A stretch of DNA of 5,836 bases from Candidatus Heimdallarchaeota archaeon (GTDB lineage Archaea > Asgardarchaeota > Heimdallarchaeia > Heimdallarchaeales > Heimdallarchaeaceae). The position numbers and the translations under genes are program-made. Shown here piece after piece: positions 5,197-5,836 of the stretch (the first letter of the stretch is position 1; each line of letters starts with the position of its first letter). The stretch covers positions 1 to 5,836 of the forward strand of contig JAEOTG010000198.1 of assembly GCA_016839985.1 (NCBI GenBank), given 5' to 3'. The notes beneath the pieces are model-generated. The model had not been told where the DNA came from and searched no databases. It was given only the letters and a program-made list of their open reading frames with translations.

Positions 5197-5836
5197 TCAG
5201 AAAGGATTATGTTGATTTTTTTTAGTGAATACTGGTGATAACCAGTTAGTACTTTTATATAACCATTTTTTATGTCAGTTAATTCCAAAGGCTCATCAAG
5301 GTCTAATTCCAAGTTATTGATTGTTTCTAGCTTTTGTTCTGAGGATACAATCACAATTTTATTTTCTTTAGTATTTTTTAAAACTCTTGAGCTTATTTGT
5401 TGATTTCCTCGTCCTAGTAGAAAACCCTGTCCGCCTATTGGTGTAAGAATTATTTGAATACTCTGATCTTTTGATTTTTGATAAAGAGTTTCCTCATCTA
5501 CATCTCTATGTTGAATTTTACCATCGACTAGAATATCCACTCCTAAAAGTGTTTTTTCAACATCAAGAGTTTTTAATACATGAAAAACTGTGCTTCCAGT
5601 TCCCAAAACTGTAATTCCTTGTAGAATATTAAATTCCTCCTTAAGTTCTAAAGAGATTGATTCGTAAACTTCAATAGAATTAACAGAAGAGGAGATTTTT
5701 CCTCCTTGTATTAAACCAGCTTTTTGTGGGACCATTAGGTGTCCATATAATGTAGCTTGTACTTTGTTTTCTCTGAAAAGGTCTTCATTAACATCCATTA
5801 CATCTTCTGGTGAGTAAGTAAGATCCCCATTGGTCA
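5193..5836 (-). CDS. ATP-NAD kinase family protein (COG3199 type), C-terminal part
   Basis: The frame is open from 5834 at the right edge to TAA at 5193, giving 213 residues. The Met at 5798 is internal: the 12 codons before it are open and read TNGDLTYSPEDV, which looks like mid-protein sequence. Features typical of this predicted ATP- or polyphosphate-dependent NAD kinase family are ATLYGHLMVP (27-36 of the visible part), LGTGSTV (77-83), LLGVDIL (96-102), the signature GGQGFLLGRGNQQIS (134-148), and a closing GYIKVLTGY segment. Full members are roughly 330-380 residues, so about the first 120-170, with the kinase GGDGT-type motif, are expected beyond the edge. The enzyme would phosphorylate NAD to NADP in the cytoplasm; some relatives (AcoX-like) may have other substrates. 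Convergent with the unknown gene, overlapping it by four bases. Family call strong, exact activity not proven. Confidence 0.88.
   Translation of the reverse strand, partial: TNGDLTYSPEDVMDVNEDLFRENKVQATLYGHLMVPQKAGLIQGGKISSSVNSIEVYESISLELKEEFNILQGITVLGTGSTVFHVLKTLDVEKTLLGVDILVDGKIQHRDVDEETLYQKSKDQSIQIILTPIGGQGFLLGRGNQQISSRVLKNTKENKIVIVSSEQKLETINNLELDLDEPLELTDIKNGYIKVLTGYHQYSLKKINIILSD
5194..5223 (+). terminator. T8 tract with a small hairpin after the 297-residue gene
   Basis: TAATC (5194-5198) and GATTA (5205-5209) can form a five-pair stem with a six-base loop. Eight T at 5216-5223 follow, about 20 bases after the stop. On the other strand the same bases encode the Lys-Lys near the C terminus of the NAD kinase, so the tract may exist for coding reasons. 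Confidence 0.4.

Noticed and set aside
5798..5836. Met at 5798 as the start of the NAD kinase gene
   Set aside because: The frame stays open to the window edge and the protein would lack the N-terminal kinase half usual for the family, so the gene is cut by the window instead.
1..5836. CRISPR array, insertion sequence, tRNA or other RNA gene
   Set aside because: No regularly spaced repeats, transposase, terminal inverted repeats or cloverleaf-like segments were seen in reading either strand; coding density leaves little room for them.

Overview
This AT-rich window most likely comes from an archaeon. Three things suggest it. Candidate TATA boxes sit about 25-32 bases upstream of starts that have no ribosome binding site. 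Where a Shine-Dalgarno is present it fits the archaeal GGAGGTGAT type (GGTGAT before 2108, GGGTGAG before 4303). The right-hand gene belongs to the ATP-NAD kinase family (COG3199 type) that is common in archaea. An Asgard or other mesophilic archaeon would fit, but the lineage cannot be fixed from the sequence alone, and some bacteria carry the same families.

Layout, left to right: (1) on the minus strand, the N-terminal 140 residues of an aromatic amino acid ammonia-lyase/aminomutase family protein, cut by the window edge just before its MIO cofactor triad; (2) a 147-base divergent intergenic region with candidate promoters in both directions; (3) on the plus strand, a complete histidine ammonia-lyase (hutH) with every catalytic residue I could check; (4) a calcineurin-like metallophosphoesterase whose GTG start overlaps the hutH stop by four bases; (5) after an 81-base gap with its own candidate promoter and Shine-Dalgarno, a DegT/DnrJ/EryC1/StrS-type PLP aminotransferase; (6) a hairpin followed by a T8 tract, then a 297-residue protein of unknown function with a beta-rich front, a lysine/glutamate linker and a helical back; (7) on the minus strand, meeting it tail to tail with both stops inside one TTAA, the C-terminal 213 residues of an ATP-NAD kinase family protein that runs off the right edge.

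How the genes work together: only hutH and the phosphoesterase are clearly co-transcribed. HutH would deaminate histidine to urocanate, but no urocanase, imidazolonepropionase or formiminoglutamate gene is visible here, so a full histidine-degradation pathway is not shown by this window. The aminotransferase, the unknown protein and the NAD kinase appear to be separate transcription units. I see no CRISPR array, mobile element, RNA gene or defence system. The main points of interest are the divergent pair of ammonia-lyase paralogs, the hutH-phosphoesterase pairing and the unrecognised two-domain protein.
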